The notes beneath the pieces are model-generated. The model worked only from the letters and a program-made list of their open reading frames with translations, ran no database searches and was not told where the DNA came from. From a virus: 29,037 nucleotides of DNA. Positions within the stretch are counted from its first letter, which is position 1. Each line of letters starts with the position of its first letter. The DNA lies in IMG/VR virus record IMGVR_UViG_3300047560_001933, positions 1 through 29,037 of that record. One strand, 5' to 3'. Below are positions 7,222-14,179 of this stretch, piece after piece. Made by a program: the position numbers and the translations under genes.

Positions 7222-8079
7222 TTGATTAACTTCTGCCACATCTCTCCCACCGCCTATCTCAATAAGTATACTAAGAGTAACGGAGCGCACTTGCTTCTTG
7301 CCCACTTGGTTGAAGAGGATCCTCAGTACCGTGATTACTATGCGAACCTCAACGACGACAAGTACAAGATCATGGATAACAGTGCTTTCGAAATGTTTAA
7401 GCTCGGACGTCCCATGTATGAGTCGTCAAAGCTAATTGAGATGGGCAAAGCATGCAATGCAAATTGTATTGTGCTTTCCGATTACCCCAAGCAACCTTCA
7501 CGAGTGACGGTGGAAGCCGCCAAGCGGTTGATCCCCGAGTTTAAGACGGAGGGATTTGATACCTTCTTCGTGCCACAAAGCGAGCTTGGTGACATGGTCG
7601 ATCTTGTTAATGCCATTGAGTGGGCTCTTAATAATGATGACATTGACTTGATCGGCATGTCTATTTTGGCAGCACCTATTGCATGTGGTGTTGACGAATC
7701 AACGTTTGAAGGTGGTAAGCGTAGCGATGCATACAAGATGCAACGTTATCTTTCACGTCTGACGGTGTTCCGTGAACTTGAGCGTCGCAAGTTGCTGACA
7801 GATAGAGCAAAGAAACGTTTCCACTGTCTTGGTATGGTCGATGGACCAAAAGAGATTAACCTATTGCGAGAATACAGTGACTTCATTTACTCCTGGGACT
7901 CTAGTGCTGCTGTTTGGGCTGGTATCAATGGTATTGAGTTTGATGCTTCGCCTACTGGTCTACAGAATGGTAAATTCGAAAAAGAAGTAGACTTTTCCTA
8001 CAATGAGGAGCATAATCCTCAGCTTGTTTATGAAAACATTCACTACATTGATTGTATGGCGACAGGTGTATGGCGTTGA
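7222..8079 (+). CDS. tRNA-guanine transglycosylase-like protein, candidate DpdA-type DNA deazaguanine transferase
   Basis: TIM-barrel protein with features of the queuine tRNA-ribosyltransferase superfamily, whose phage members (DpdA) exchange guanine in DNA for a 7-deazaguanine. From the TTG at 7222 (285 aa): MDNSAFEMF (D52, like the substrate-binding Asp of TGT), LSDYPKQPSR (D87), FVPQSELGDM, IDLIGMSI, CLGMVDGPKEINLL, and YSWDSSAAVWAGINGIEFD with D226 near the TGT nucleophile position, followed by GLQNGKF (compare RNGxxF in TGT). The TGT zinc-binding cysteine cluster is not seen. TTG at 7222 follows GAAAGG by a normal distance; ATG at 7192 is the alternative, overlapping the previous gene by 28 nt. 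Neighbouring folE, queD and queE support a base-exchange role. Superfamily is moderately sure; the DNA target is inferred. Confidence 0.6.
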   Translation: MINFCHISPTAYLNKYTKSNGAHLLLAHLVEEDPQYRDYYANLNDDKYKIMDNSAFEMFKLGRPMYESSKLIEMGKACNANCIVLSDYPKQPSRVTVEAAKRLIPEFKTEGFDTFFVPQSELGDMVDLVNAIEWALNNDDIDLIGMSILAAPIACGVDESTFEGGKRSDAYKMQRYLSRLTVFRELERRKLLTDRAKKRFHCLGMVDGPKEINLLREYSDFIYSWDSSAAVWAGINGIEFDASPTGLQNGKFEKEVDFSYNEEHNPQLVYENIHYIDCMATGVWR

Positions 8080-8636
8080 AGATTATTGCGCTTACCGGAC
8101 CAAAGGGTTGCGGTAAGGATACTGTAGGACAATTGATTAAGGAGATGTATCCACAATATTCTCCTAAGACAATTGCATTTGCAGATCCAATTAAGAAAGT
8201 AATCGATCACATTTTTAATCTCAGTGACAGCGGTTACAGCTATGACCGCTTGAAGCGTGCTACGCTAAAACTGAAAGATGAAGAATGTTTTTACACAATT
8301 GACGGACGAAGACTTGTTCGTGAGATTGGTATGCTGATGCGTGGATACGACGAGAAGCAATTCACCAACTACGTTGTGAATGAGATCAGGTATGAACCCA
8401 ACAACTTGTGGGTTGTTACCGATCTTCGTTTTGATAATGAATACACTGTCCTCAAAGGACTCGGAGCAAAGATCGTTAAGATTACTCGTCCGAGCTATCA
8501 GTATGATGGCCATATTACGGAGCGAGCTTTCGATGATCACCTTGTTGACAAAATACTGTTAAATGATGGAGACTTGGAGTATCTCAAAATTAGAGTGAAA
8601 AGTGTTATTGATAGTTTTATTAAGGAGACCGAATGA
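8070..8636 (+). CDS. Deoxynucleoside monophosphate kinase (T4 gp1-like)
   Basis: P-loop NMP kinase that phosphorylates deoxynucleoside monophosphates to diphosphates for DNA synthesis. The start is MALKIIALTGPKGCGKDTVG with Walker A GPKGCGKDT; the next part IAFADPIKKVIDHIF and the REIGMLMRGYDEKQFTNY and VVTDLRFDNEY segments match the T4 gp1/phage dNMP kinase layout (the DxRFxNE motif is the family signature). Start ATG at 8070 is preferred over an in-frame TTG at 8052 because the protein then begins at the P-loop strand. It overlaps the TGT-like gene by 10 nt and the next gene by 4 nt. In phages with modified bases such kinases sometimes act on the altered nucleotide; here the standard role is more likely. 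Confidence 0.82.
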   Translation: MALKIIALTGPKGCGKDTVGQLIKEMYPQYSPKTIAFADPIKKVIDHIFNLSDSGYSYDRLKRATLKLKDEECFYTIDGRRLVREIGMLMRGYDEKQFTNYVVNEIRYEPNNLWVVTDLRFDNEYTVLKGLGAKIVKITRPSYQYDGHITERAFDDHLVDKILLNDGDLEYLKIRVKSVIDSFIKETE

Positions 8637-9253
8637 AGCACATTATGGGTCCTAACAGTAAGTCAGTGCTGACGAATGTTAAGGAAGGTGACGTACAACC
8701 AAACGCAGTCGATTTGCGTTTAGGTAAAGTATTCAAGATGTCACAATCAACGTTTATGATTGATGAACGTGACAAGAAGCATCGCGGATCGTTTGAGATG
8801 GTACCAGATGCTGGCGGCTATTATAATCTACCAGAAGGCCATTATGAAGTAATCATGGAGAACATGATCACCGTTGGCGAGAATGAAGCTGGATGGGTTA
8901 TTACTCGATCGACATTGAACCGCAACGGTGTCTTCCTAACCTCTGGCCTATACGACACAGGCTACGATGGTGTTATGGCTGGCGTGATGCACGTAACGTG
9001 TGGACCAATGCGTATCCAACGTGGCACACGTATCGGCCAATACCTCTCTTTCAATGCAGAAGCATTGCACAAGTATGATGGTAGCTATGGCAAAGACAAA
9101 GAACACGACAAGAAGTATCAAGCGGAAGCATTCGCTGCTCAGCAAGCACTTGAGCAGTTGGGCATCCCTGTCGATGCAGAGTTGAAAGTTGAAGAACCCG
9201 TAAAACGTGGCCGTGGTCGTCCGCCTGGCACAACAAAGAAATCTAAGGAATAA
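8633..9253 (+). CDS. dUTPase / dCTP deaminase-like protein with AT-hook-like tail
   Basis: Trimeric dUTPase/DCD superfamily protein that removes dUTP or makes dUMP precursors. Family motifs: QPNAVDLRLG (residues 22-31), TRSTLNRNGVFLTSGLYDTGYDG (91-113) and RGTRIGQ (130-136). The Glu that DCD uses for deamination (in the lExxN strand) is not apparent, as the strand after GYDG reads VMAGVMHV; Asp108 sits where dUTPase carries its catalytic Asp, so dUTP hydrolysis is more likely. The domain seems to end near residue 150, and the rest is a charged, Ala/Gln-rich extension ending KRGRGRPPG (191-199), an AT-hook-like DNA-binding motif, then KKSKE. ATGA overlap with the kinase. Confidence 0.75.
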   Translation: MKHIMGPNSKSVLTNVKEGDVQPNAVDLRLGKVFKMSQSTFMIDERDKKHRGSFEMVPDAGGYYNLPEGHYEVIMENMITVGENEAGWVITRSTLNRNGVFLTSGLYDTGYDGVMAGVMHVTCGPMRIQRGTRIGQYLSFNAEALHKYDGSYGKDKEHDKKYQAEAFAAQQALEQLGIPVDAELKVEEPVKRGRGRPPGTTKKSKE

Positions 9254-9255
9254 AA

Positions 9256-10110
9256 ATGACATTTGAAATTAAAGTCCCCGTCTCCGATCTGCAAAAGAAG
9301 AAGCTGTTTGTAGCTACTCCAATGTATGGTGGTGCTTGTGCAGGCATGTATGCACGAAGCATTGCTGACCTTGCAGCTATTTGTGCAAAGTATGACATTC
9401 CTTTGCAATTGTATTATTTGTTTAACGAGTCGTTGATCACACGTGCTCGTAACTACTGTGTAGATGAGTTCTTGCGCTCTGATGCAACACACTTGATGTT
9501 TATTGACAGTGACATCGGTTTCAACCCACAAGACGTTATCGCTCTGCTTGCTTTGCAGTCTGATGAAAGCGACTATGATGTTATTGGTGGTCCTTATCCT
9601 AAGAAGTGCATCTCTTGGGAAAAGATTAAGATTGCTGTTGACAAAGGTGTCGCAGATGACAATCCTAACGTTCTCGAGAAGTTCGTTGGTGACTATGTGT
9701 TCAACCCTAAGGGCGGTCAGAAAGAGATCCCTATCGGTCAGCCTGTTGAAGTGATGGAGATCGGCACTGGCTTCATGATGATTCGTCGTGCAACGTTTGA
9801 CAAGTATAAGGAAGCATATCCTCACCTGTCTTACAAGCCAGATCATATCCGCACAGCAGCATTCGATGGTTCACGTGAAATCCATGCATACTTCGACTGT
9901 ATCATTGATCCTGTAAGCAAGCGTTATCTGTCAGAAGACTATATGTTCTGCTACAACGTAGAGAAGATGGGTTCCAAAGTTTGGCTGTGTCCTTGGATGA
10001 GCATGAACCACGTTGGTAGTTATGTGTTCGGTGGTAGCCTTGCAGACCTTGCATCTATTGGTGCACCTGCTACGGCTGACGCTGGTCAATTGGGGAAAAA
10101 CAAGAAATGA
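9256..10110 (+). CDS. GT-A type glycosyltransferase-like protein
   Basis: A 284-aa protein with the nucleotide-sugar-binding layout of GT-A fold transferases: first strand KLFVATPMYGG, then NESLITRARNYCVDEFL, and the metal-binding DXD motif HLMFIDSDIGF (D84-S-D86). Later come VIGGPYPKK, IGTGFMMIRRATFDKY (a common feature of family 2-like phage transferases), and SEDYMFC with a YNVEKMG helix near the end. It should transfer a sugar from a nucleotide donor. Acceptors could be phage DNA bases, as for T4 glucosyltransferases, or host or virion surface glycans. Spacing of two bases from the dUTPase-like gene and a 4-nt overlap with the clamp gene put it in the replication operon. Confidence 0.75.
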   Translation: MTFEIKVPVSDLQKKKLFVATPMYGGACAGMYARSIADLAAICAKYDIPLQLYYLFNESLITRARNYCVDEFLRSDATHLMFIDSDIGFNPQDVIALLALQSDESDYDVIGGPYPKKCISWEKIKIAVDKGVADDNPNVLEKFVGDYVFNPKGGQKEIPIGQPVEVMEIGTGFMMIRRATFDKYKEAYPHLSYKPDHIRTAAFDGSREIHAYFDCIIDPVSKRYLSEDYMFCYNVEKMGSKVWLCPWMSMNHVGSYVFGGSLADLASIGAPATADAGQLGKNKK

Positions 10111-10769
10111 AATTAGAAACACGCACGATGCAAATTCTGAAGAACTTTGCATTGATTAATCCGTCAATGTTGTTCCGTGAGGGAACTGTGCAATCAACGA
10201 TTGCAGCACAGAAGACCATTCTGGCACGTACTACTCTGAGAGAGACGTTCCCGAAAGAGTTTGCTGTGTTTGATCTCTCACGTTTCATCGGCGTGTTGTC
10301 TTTGTTCACCGAGCCTGAGCTCGAGTTCGAAGACAACAAAGTAACTATCCAGCAAGGTCGTCAAAAGGTTGAGTACACTTATGCAGAGCCTGAGCTGATT
10401 GTTGCTCCTCCTGCTAAGACACCAAAGGTTGAGAATCCTGAAGTTGTATTCACATTAACAGGTGAAGCATTGCAGTCAACGATTCGTGCTCTTGGTGCTT
10501 TGCAATCGACTCACATCATTGTTGAAGGTGATGGAGAGAATGTAACGATTGGCGTTGGTAAGCCTTCTGATCCTACAAGCGATACATTCCGTATCGATGT
10601 TGGTCTAAGCAACCACTCTTTTAAGTTTGCATTCAAAGCAGAGAACGTCAAGATCCTTCCTGGCGATTATGAAGTACAAATCTCTTCAAGAAACATTGCC
10701 CATTTTAGCTGTAGTGATGTAGAATACTGGATCATGGCCGATTCCAATCACTCAACTTTTAATGGATAA
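10107..10769 (+). CDS. 45: Sliding clamp gp45
   Basis: Trimeric DNA polymerase processivity clamp of T4-like phages, which also tethers late transcription to replication. At 220 aa it is close to T4 gp45 (228 aa). The N-terminus TMQILKNFALINPSMLFREG and the strand/loop FAVFDLSRFIGVLSLF are characteristic, and the second domain (SSRNIAHFSCSDVEYWIM) closes with the typical acidic and aromatic strands. It is followed after 5 nt by the clamp loader gene. Late promoter use in this phage type depends on gp45, consistent with the TATAAATA word found at 21647. Confidence 0.93.
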   Translation: MKLETRTMQILKNFALINPSMLFREGTVQSTIAAQKTILARTTLRETFPKEFAVFDLSRFIGVLSLFTEPELEFEDNKVTIQQGRQKVEYTYAEPELIVAPPAKTPKVENPEVVFTLTGEALQSTIRALGALQSTHIIVEGDGENVTIGVGKPSDPTSDTFRIDVGLSNHSFKFAFKAENVKILPGDYEVQISSRNIAHFSCSDVEYWIMADSNHSTFNG

Positions 10770-10774
10770 ACTAA

Positions 10775-11713
10775 ATGAGAGAAGACTTCCTGTGGGTGGA
10801 GAAATACCGCCCACGTACGATTGCCGATACAGTCTTACCGCATTCGCTGAAGGCGGTGTTTCAACAATTTGTCGACGATGAGAACATACCAAATCTTTTG
10901 CTTACTGGTCGTGCTGGTGTTGGCAAAACCACCGTTGCACGTGCTATGCTGGATGAGCTTGGCGCTGATTATATTGTCATCAACGGATCGATGCATGGAA
11001 ACATCGATACACTCAGAACTGATATACTCAATTTCGCTAGCACTGTTAGTTTTTCTGGCGGTCGCAAGTACGTTATCCTGGATGAATCTGACTATCTGAA
11101 TCCGAACAGTACTCAGCCAGCCCTTCGTAACTTTATGGAGCAGTACAGTAAGAATTGTGGCTTCATTCTCACTTGCAACTTTAGGAACAAACTGATTGAG
11201 CCTCTTCAGTCTCGTTGCAGTGTTATTGACTTTGTCATTCCTAAAACGGAGAGGCCACAGCTTGCCGTTACATTCTACAAACGTGTTGTAGACATCTTAG
11301 GCAAGGAGAAGGTTGAGTTCGATCCTAAGACGGTCGCTGCATTGATTGAGAAGCACTTTCCTGATTGGAGACGTGTACTGAATGAGTTGCAACGATACTC
11401 AGCAACGGGTAAGATTGATGCTGGTATGCTTACGAACCTTCAGGATGAGACATTCGATCAATTGATTGGATTCTTGAAGAACAGAGAGTTCAGCAACATC
11501 CGTAAGTGGGTTGGTGAGAATTCTGATATCGATGTTCCTACGTTCTTTCGCAAGTTCTATGACAAAGCAGGTGACTTGATGGATCCACCATCGATTGCAC
11601 AACTTGTTCTTATTCTTGCAAAGTATCAGTATCAAGCTGCATTTGTTGTTGATCACGAGATTAACCTTGCTGCTTGTATGACAGAAGTTATGGTGGAGTG
11701 TACATTTAAATGA
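10775..11713 (+). CDS. 44: Clamp loader large subunit gp44
   Basis: AAA+ ATPase that opens gp45 and loads it at primer ends. At 312 aa it matches T4 gp44 (319 aa). Visible elements: VEKYRPRTIADTVLP at the N-terminus, Walker A GRAGVGKTT (45-53), Walker B ILDESDYLN (D103-E-S-D), sensor 1 ILTCNFRNKL, and the arginine-finger SRC motif (146-148). The C-terminal helical domain follows. It ends in an ATGA overlap with a small membrane-protein gene, instead of being next to gp62 as in T4. Confidence 0.95.
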   Translation: MREDFLWVEKYRPRTIADTVLPHSLKAVFQQFVDDENIPNLLLTGRAGVGKTTVARAMLDELGADYIVINGSMHGNIDTLRTDILNFASTVSFSGGRKYVILDESDYLNPNSTQPALRNFMEQYSKNCGFILTCNFRNKLIEPLQSRCSVIDFVIPKTERPQLAVTFYKRVVDILGKEKVEFDPKTVAALIEKHFPDWRRVLNELQRYSATGKIDAGMLTNLQDETFDQLIGFLKNREFSNIRKWVGENSDIDVPTFFRKFYDKAGDLMDPPSIAQLVLILAKYQYQAAFVVDHEINLAACMTEVMVECTFK

Positions 11714-11880
11714 ACGACAAACTAATTCCTAATCCGTTGTGGCATCGCAACATCAGCTTTGCAAAGAGTGTGTTTCGTATTGTTGCTGGTCTCTTTATGG
11801 TAATCACACAAAGCATTGTTCTTGCTGGTGCTTTTTTGATTCTTGCAGAAGTACTAGGTGTTGTTGAAGAGATTGTGTAA
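11710..11880 (+). CDS. Small membrane protein (56 aa)
   Basis: Starts at the ATGA overlap with gp44 and encodes 56 residues beginning MNDKLIPNPLWHRNISF. One strongly hydrophobic stretch, about residues 22-50 (VFRIVAGLFMV through FLILAEVLGVV), would span the membrane once; the end is acidic (VEEIV). It is too short for standard ORF cut-offs but is bounded by coupled starts and stops on both sides: its TAA shares a base with the next ATG (TAATG). Function unknown. Tight coupling with the two following membrane proteins suggests they are made together. Confidence 0.7.
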   Translation: MNDKLIPNPLWHRNISFAKSVFRIVAGLFMVITQSIVLAGAFLILAEVLGVVEEIV

Positions 11881-12029
11881 TGTGGCGTTTGTGGGCAAAG
11901 GCGCTTGGTGAGAAACATGGTAAAGATGATAACGAAGCTGACAAGATTGCATTTATTAGAACTGTTATTGTTGGCTGTTACATTATTACCAACTGTTTCA
12001 TTATTGCTGGAGTAATAAGACATTGGTAG
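11880..12029 (+). CDS. Small membrane protein (49 aa)
   Basis: ATG shares its first base with the stop of the previous gene. The 49-aa product starts MWRLWAKALGEKHGKDDNEA, a basic and aromatic head with a short charged segment, then a single transmembrane helix (FIRTVIVGCYIITNCFIIAGV) and a short tail IRHW. I recall similar proteins of the MWRLWAKALG type in other aquatic T4-like phages, always near the clamp-loader genes; that recollection is not checked here. Function unknown; a single-span inner membrane protein is the best description. Confidence 0.72.
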   Translation: MWRLWAKALGEKHGKDDNEADKIAFIRTVIVGCYIITNCFIIAGVIRHW

Positions 12030-12316
12030 TTTTTGATATTTTTAAACCGACTATAGAATGGATCAAGAATGATTGGGCATCTCACCGTTTACGTTTTGCT
12101 ATTGAGTGCATTGCTTGGGCTATCAGTATTGGATGCTCAATCACAATGGCAACGACGGTTCCCAATCCTCCATTGCTCACTCTATATCCTATTTGGATTA
12201 CTGGTTGTGCTATGTACGCTTGGGCTGCTTGGACTCGTAAATCTTTTGGCATGCTCGCTAACTACCTTTTGCTCACCACCATTGATAGTATTGGGTTGGT
12301 AAGGATGATCACATGA
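12023..12316 (+). CDS. Multi-span membrane protein (97 aa)
   Basis: Starts at TTG 12023 inside the end of the preceding gene (7-nt overlap); no better start gives a full first helix. The product MVVFDIFKPTIEWIKNDWAS has an amphipathic head followed by about three hydrophobic segments (FAIECIAWAISIGCSITMA, LYPIWITGCAMYAWAAWT, MLANYLLLTTIDSIGLV). The WITGCAMYAWAAWTRKS pattern is vaguely PnuC-like, but this is not strong enough to assign a transporter. It ends in an ATGA overlap with the SDR-like gene. Confidence 0.65.
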   Translation: MVVFDIFKPTIEWIKNDWASHRLRFAIECIAWAISIGCSITMATTVPNPPLLTLYPIWITGCAMYAWAAWTRKSFGMLANYLLLTTIDSIGLVRMIT

Positions 12317-12855
12317 AAGTAGCTATTACAGGACATACACGCGGACTCGGTGCCGAGCTTTGGAAACGGTTCGATGAGAAAGACACATTGATTGGTTTCT
12401 CAAAGAGTACCGGACATGATATCTCATATCCACAAACACAAAATACAATTGTATGTGATGCGTTTGATTGTGATGTTTTTATCAACAATGCATACAGCGG
12501 GTTTGCACAAACGGATCTTCTCGTCAAGTTAACAGATGCGTGGAAGCACATCCCTGGTAAGTTTATTGTTAACGTTGGTAGCCTTGCTTCTTACCATGAC
12601 AAACGAAGAATGCATCCCTATTCAATCCATAAAATTGCATTGGACAAACAAGCAGAACAGATTCAGGCAAACTTTCCGTGGCCAAAGATTATTAATTTCC
12701 GCCCTGCTCTTTTTGAGAGTGATATGGGATACTCGAGTGAGTTTAATCGTTGGCGCAAGAAGATTGAAGTCAGCACGATTGCAGATGTAATAATGTATGC
12801 AATCAACAACCGTAACACATTCCTCATTAAGGACATTGTAATTGACACCGTTTGA
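12313..12855 (+). CDS. Short-chain dehydrogenase/reductase-like protein
   Basis: Rossmann-fold oxidoreductase of the SDR superfamily. The cofactor motif TGHTRGLG (residues 6-13, TGxxxGxG), NNAY (58-61) in place of NNAG, the catalytic Ser strand FIVNVGSLASY (Ser90), and YSIHK (Y103 and K107, the YxxxK pair) are all present. At 180 aa it is shorter than the usual 250, lacking part of the C-terminal substrate region. It is an NAD(P)-dependent enzyme of unknown substrate. The last 14 nt overlap the TTG-started gp62 gene. It sits between clamp-loader subunits, probably as an accessory insertion. Confidence 0.75.
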   Translation: MKVAITGHTRGLGAELWKRFDEKDTLIGFSKSTGHDISYPQTQNTIVCDAFDCDVFINNAYSGFAQTDLLVKLTDAWKHIPGKFIVNVGSLASYHDKRRMHPYSIHKIALDKQAEQIQANFPWPKIINFRPALFESDMGYSSEFNRWRKKIEVSTIADVIMYAINNRNTFLIKDIVIDTV

Positions 12856-13240
12856 CTTTGTTAATAGCATTAACCAGAATAAGAAAGACTTGCTGGCAGA
12901 TGGGGACGTTTCTGAATCGGAATACGTCCCTTTTGTTGTCAACAAGGCACTATCATACTTTCCGGAAACGATTCTCCATGCAAATGAGATGAATCGCGCG
13001 AATATAGACAACAAACTCCAATATCACTATCTTCTAAATAGCATTCGACCTGGAAAAAGGTTTGCAAAGTGGGTGAAGAAAGATAATGTGGAAGATGTCG
13101 AAGTCGTGAAACAATTTTATGGATACAGCACAGACAAGGCTTTACAAGCACTGACAATTCTTTCAACTGACAACCTACACTACATAAAACAAAAATTACA
13201 ACGTGGTGGTGAGAATGATAAAACTAGAGGCGCTGGTTGA
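12842..13240 (+). CDS. 62: Clamp loader small subunit gp62
   Basis: Partner of gp44 in the T4-type clamp loader (four gp44 to one gp62). The 132-aa product starts from TTG 12842 with MTPFDFVNSINQNKKDLLAD and contains the conserved YVPFVVNKALSYFPETIL, HANEMN and NKLQYHYLLNSIRPGKRFAKW blocks typical of phage gp62. It is shorter than T4 gp62 (187 aa) at the C-terminus, as in many distant T4-like phages. It is separated from gp44 by four genes but directly precedes regA, with a 26-nt overlap, as in T4. Confidence 0.88.
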   Translation: MTPFDFVNSINQNKKDLLADGDVSESEYVPFVVNKALSYFPETILHANEMNRANIDNKLQYHYLLNSIRPGKRFAKWVKKDNVEDVEVVKQFYGYSTDKALQALTILSTDNLHYIKQKLQRGGENDKTRGAG

Positions 13241-13610
13241 GGTAAAGTTAAAGATAGACGAAGATTTTCTAAAGGTCCGTGAGACACTTACACGGATCGG
13301 TGTCGCCTCTAAAAAAGAACAAGTATTGTACCAATCGTGTCATATCCTGCATAAGCAGGGTTTGTATTACATTGTACACTTCAAGGAGCTGTTTGCTCTT
13401 GATGGTAAGCCTTCTAATATATCCGAAGAAGACCTAGGAAGACGTAATACAATCGCTAACCTAATTGCTGAGTGGGGATTAGTGACATTGGTCGAACCAG
13501 GCAAATCCAAGGATCCTATCGCTCCTATGTCGCAGATAAAGATCATCCCTTTCAAAGAAAAGAATGATTGGGAGCTTGTGACCAAATATAATATTGGTCG
13601 TAAGGTTTAA
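13215..13610 (+). CDS. regA: Translational repressor RegA
   Basis: RNA-binding protein that represses translation of early phage mRNAs by covering start regions. The 131-aa product is clearly RegA: DFLKVRETLTRIGVASKKEQ, VLYQSCHILHKQGLYYIVHF and the C-terminal WELVTKYNIG are near T4 RegA (122 aa). ATG 13215 is chosen over GTG codons at 13203-13209 because it follows GGTGGTGAG and gives a RegA-like start. The TAA stop overlaps the stop of the opposite-strand gene, leaving no terminator space. In T4, gp43 follows regA directly; here a minus-strand module intervenes. Confidence 0.94.
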   Translation: MIKLEALVEVKLKIDEDFLKVRETLTRIGVASKKEQVLYQSCHILHKQGLYYIVHFKELFALDGKPSNISEEDLGRRNTIANLIAEWGLVTLVEPGKSKDPIAPMSQIKIIPFKEKNDWELVTKYNIGRKV

Positions 13611-14173
13611 AGATACTTGCGGCTTCTTGCAGCCCACAGTCCTTCAGATATACCAAACTGAACAATTCCGTAAAAGATAAGACCGATAATTACAACAGCA
13701 AGAGCACACCACCCAAGCTCTATTAACAATTCTTTACGTTCTTTTGCTTTCTTATCATTGATCATTTGGAGACGAAGCTCTTCTGCTTCCTCATCTCTGA
13801 TCTTCTTGCGCATCTCTTCGCGTACGGTACACATATCATGCCATATGTCACCATTGCCGGACCACAATAACATCTCATAAAGTTTATACTCTTCACGTTC
13901 AAGAGTCTTGCGTTTGATCGCAATGTCTAAAGCCTCAGCAGTTATCTCTGCATCGGTTTTCTTTTGTTTCTTTTGTTTGTTGAAAGTAAGATCGTGTACT
14001 TCACGTTCTTTAATGCGCTCGGCTTTTTCAATTACACTCTTGTGCTTGAAGTATTCAATAATGTTTGATGATATGTCACCAACATCTTGACCGAGCTTGA
14101 TCAGCTCTTTGATACCAGCAACCGTAGCTTTAGCACCGGCAAATGCTAACCCTATTGTTGCTGGATCGATCAT
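13607..14173 (-). CDS. Membrane-anchored coiled-coil hypothetical protein (188 aa)
   Basis: Last gene of the minus-strand module. It begins MIDPATIGLAFAGAKATVAG, a glycine/alanine-rich head, followed by a long, highly charged helical region (residues 45-145, KAERIKEREVHD, KQKKQKKTDAE, EEMRKKIRDEEAEELRLQ), then one hydrophobic helix (LGWCALAVVIIGLIFYGIVQ) and a basic tail ARSRKYL. This looks like an inner-membrane protein with a large soluble helical part. Proteins of this kind accompany DUF4337 proteins in other aquatic T4-like phages, from memory. A role as a structural or lysis-linked protein is possible but not shown. Confidence 0.7.
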   Translation of the reverse strand: MIDPATIGLAFAGAKATVAGIKELIKLGQDVGDISSNIIEYFKHKSVIEKAERIKEREVHDLTFNKQKKQKKTDAEITAEALDIAIKRKTLEREEYKLYEMLLWSGNGDIWHDMCTVREEMRKKIRDEEAEELRLQMINDKKAKERKELLIELGWCALAVVIIGLIFYGIVQFGISEGLWAARSRKYL

Positions 14174-14179
14174 TTTACA

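Noticed and set aside
9139-9846. 235-aa minus-strand frame opposite the glycosyltransferase
   Set aside because: Antisense to two well-supported genes, Cys/His-rich random-looking sequence, no ribosome-binding site.
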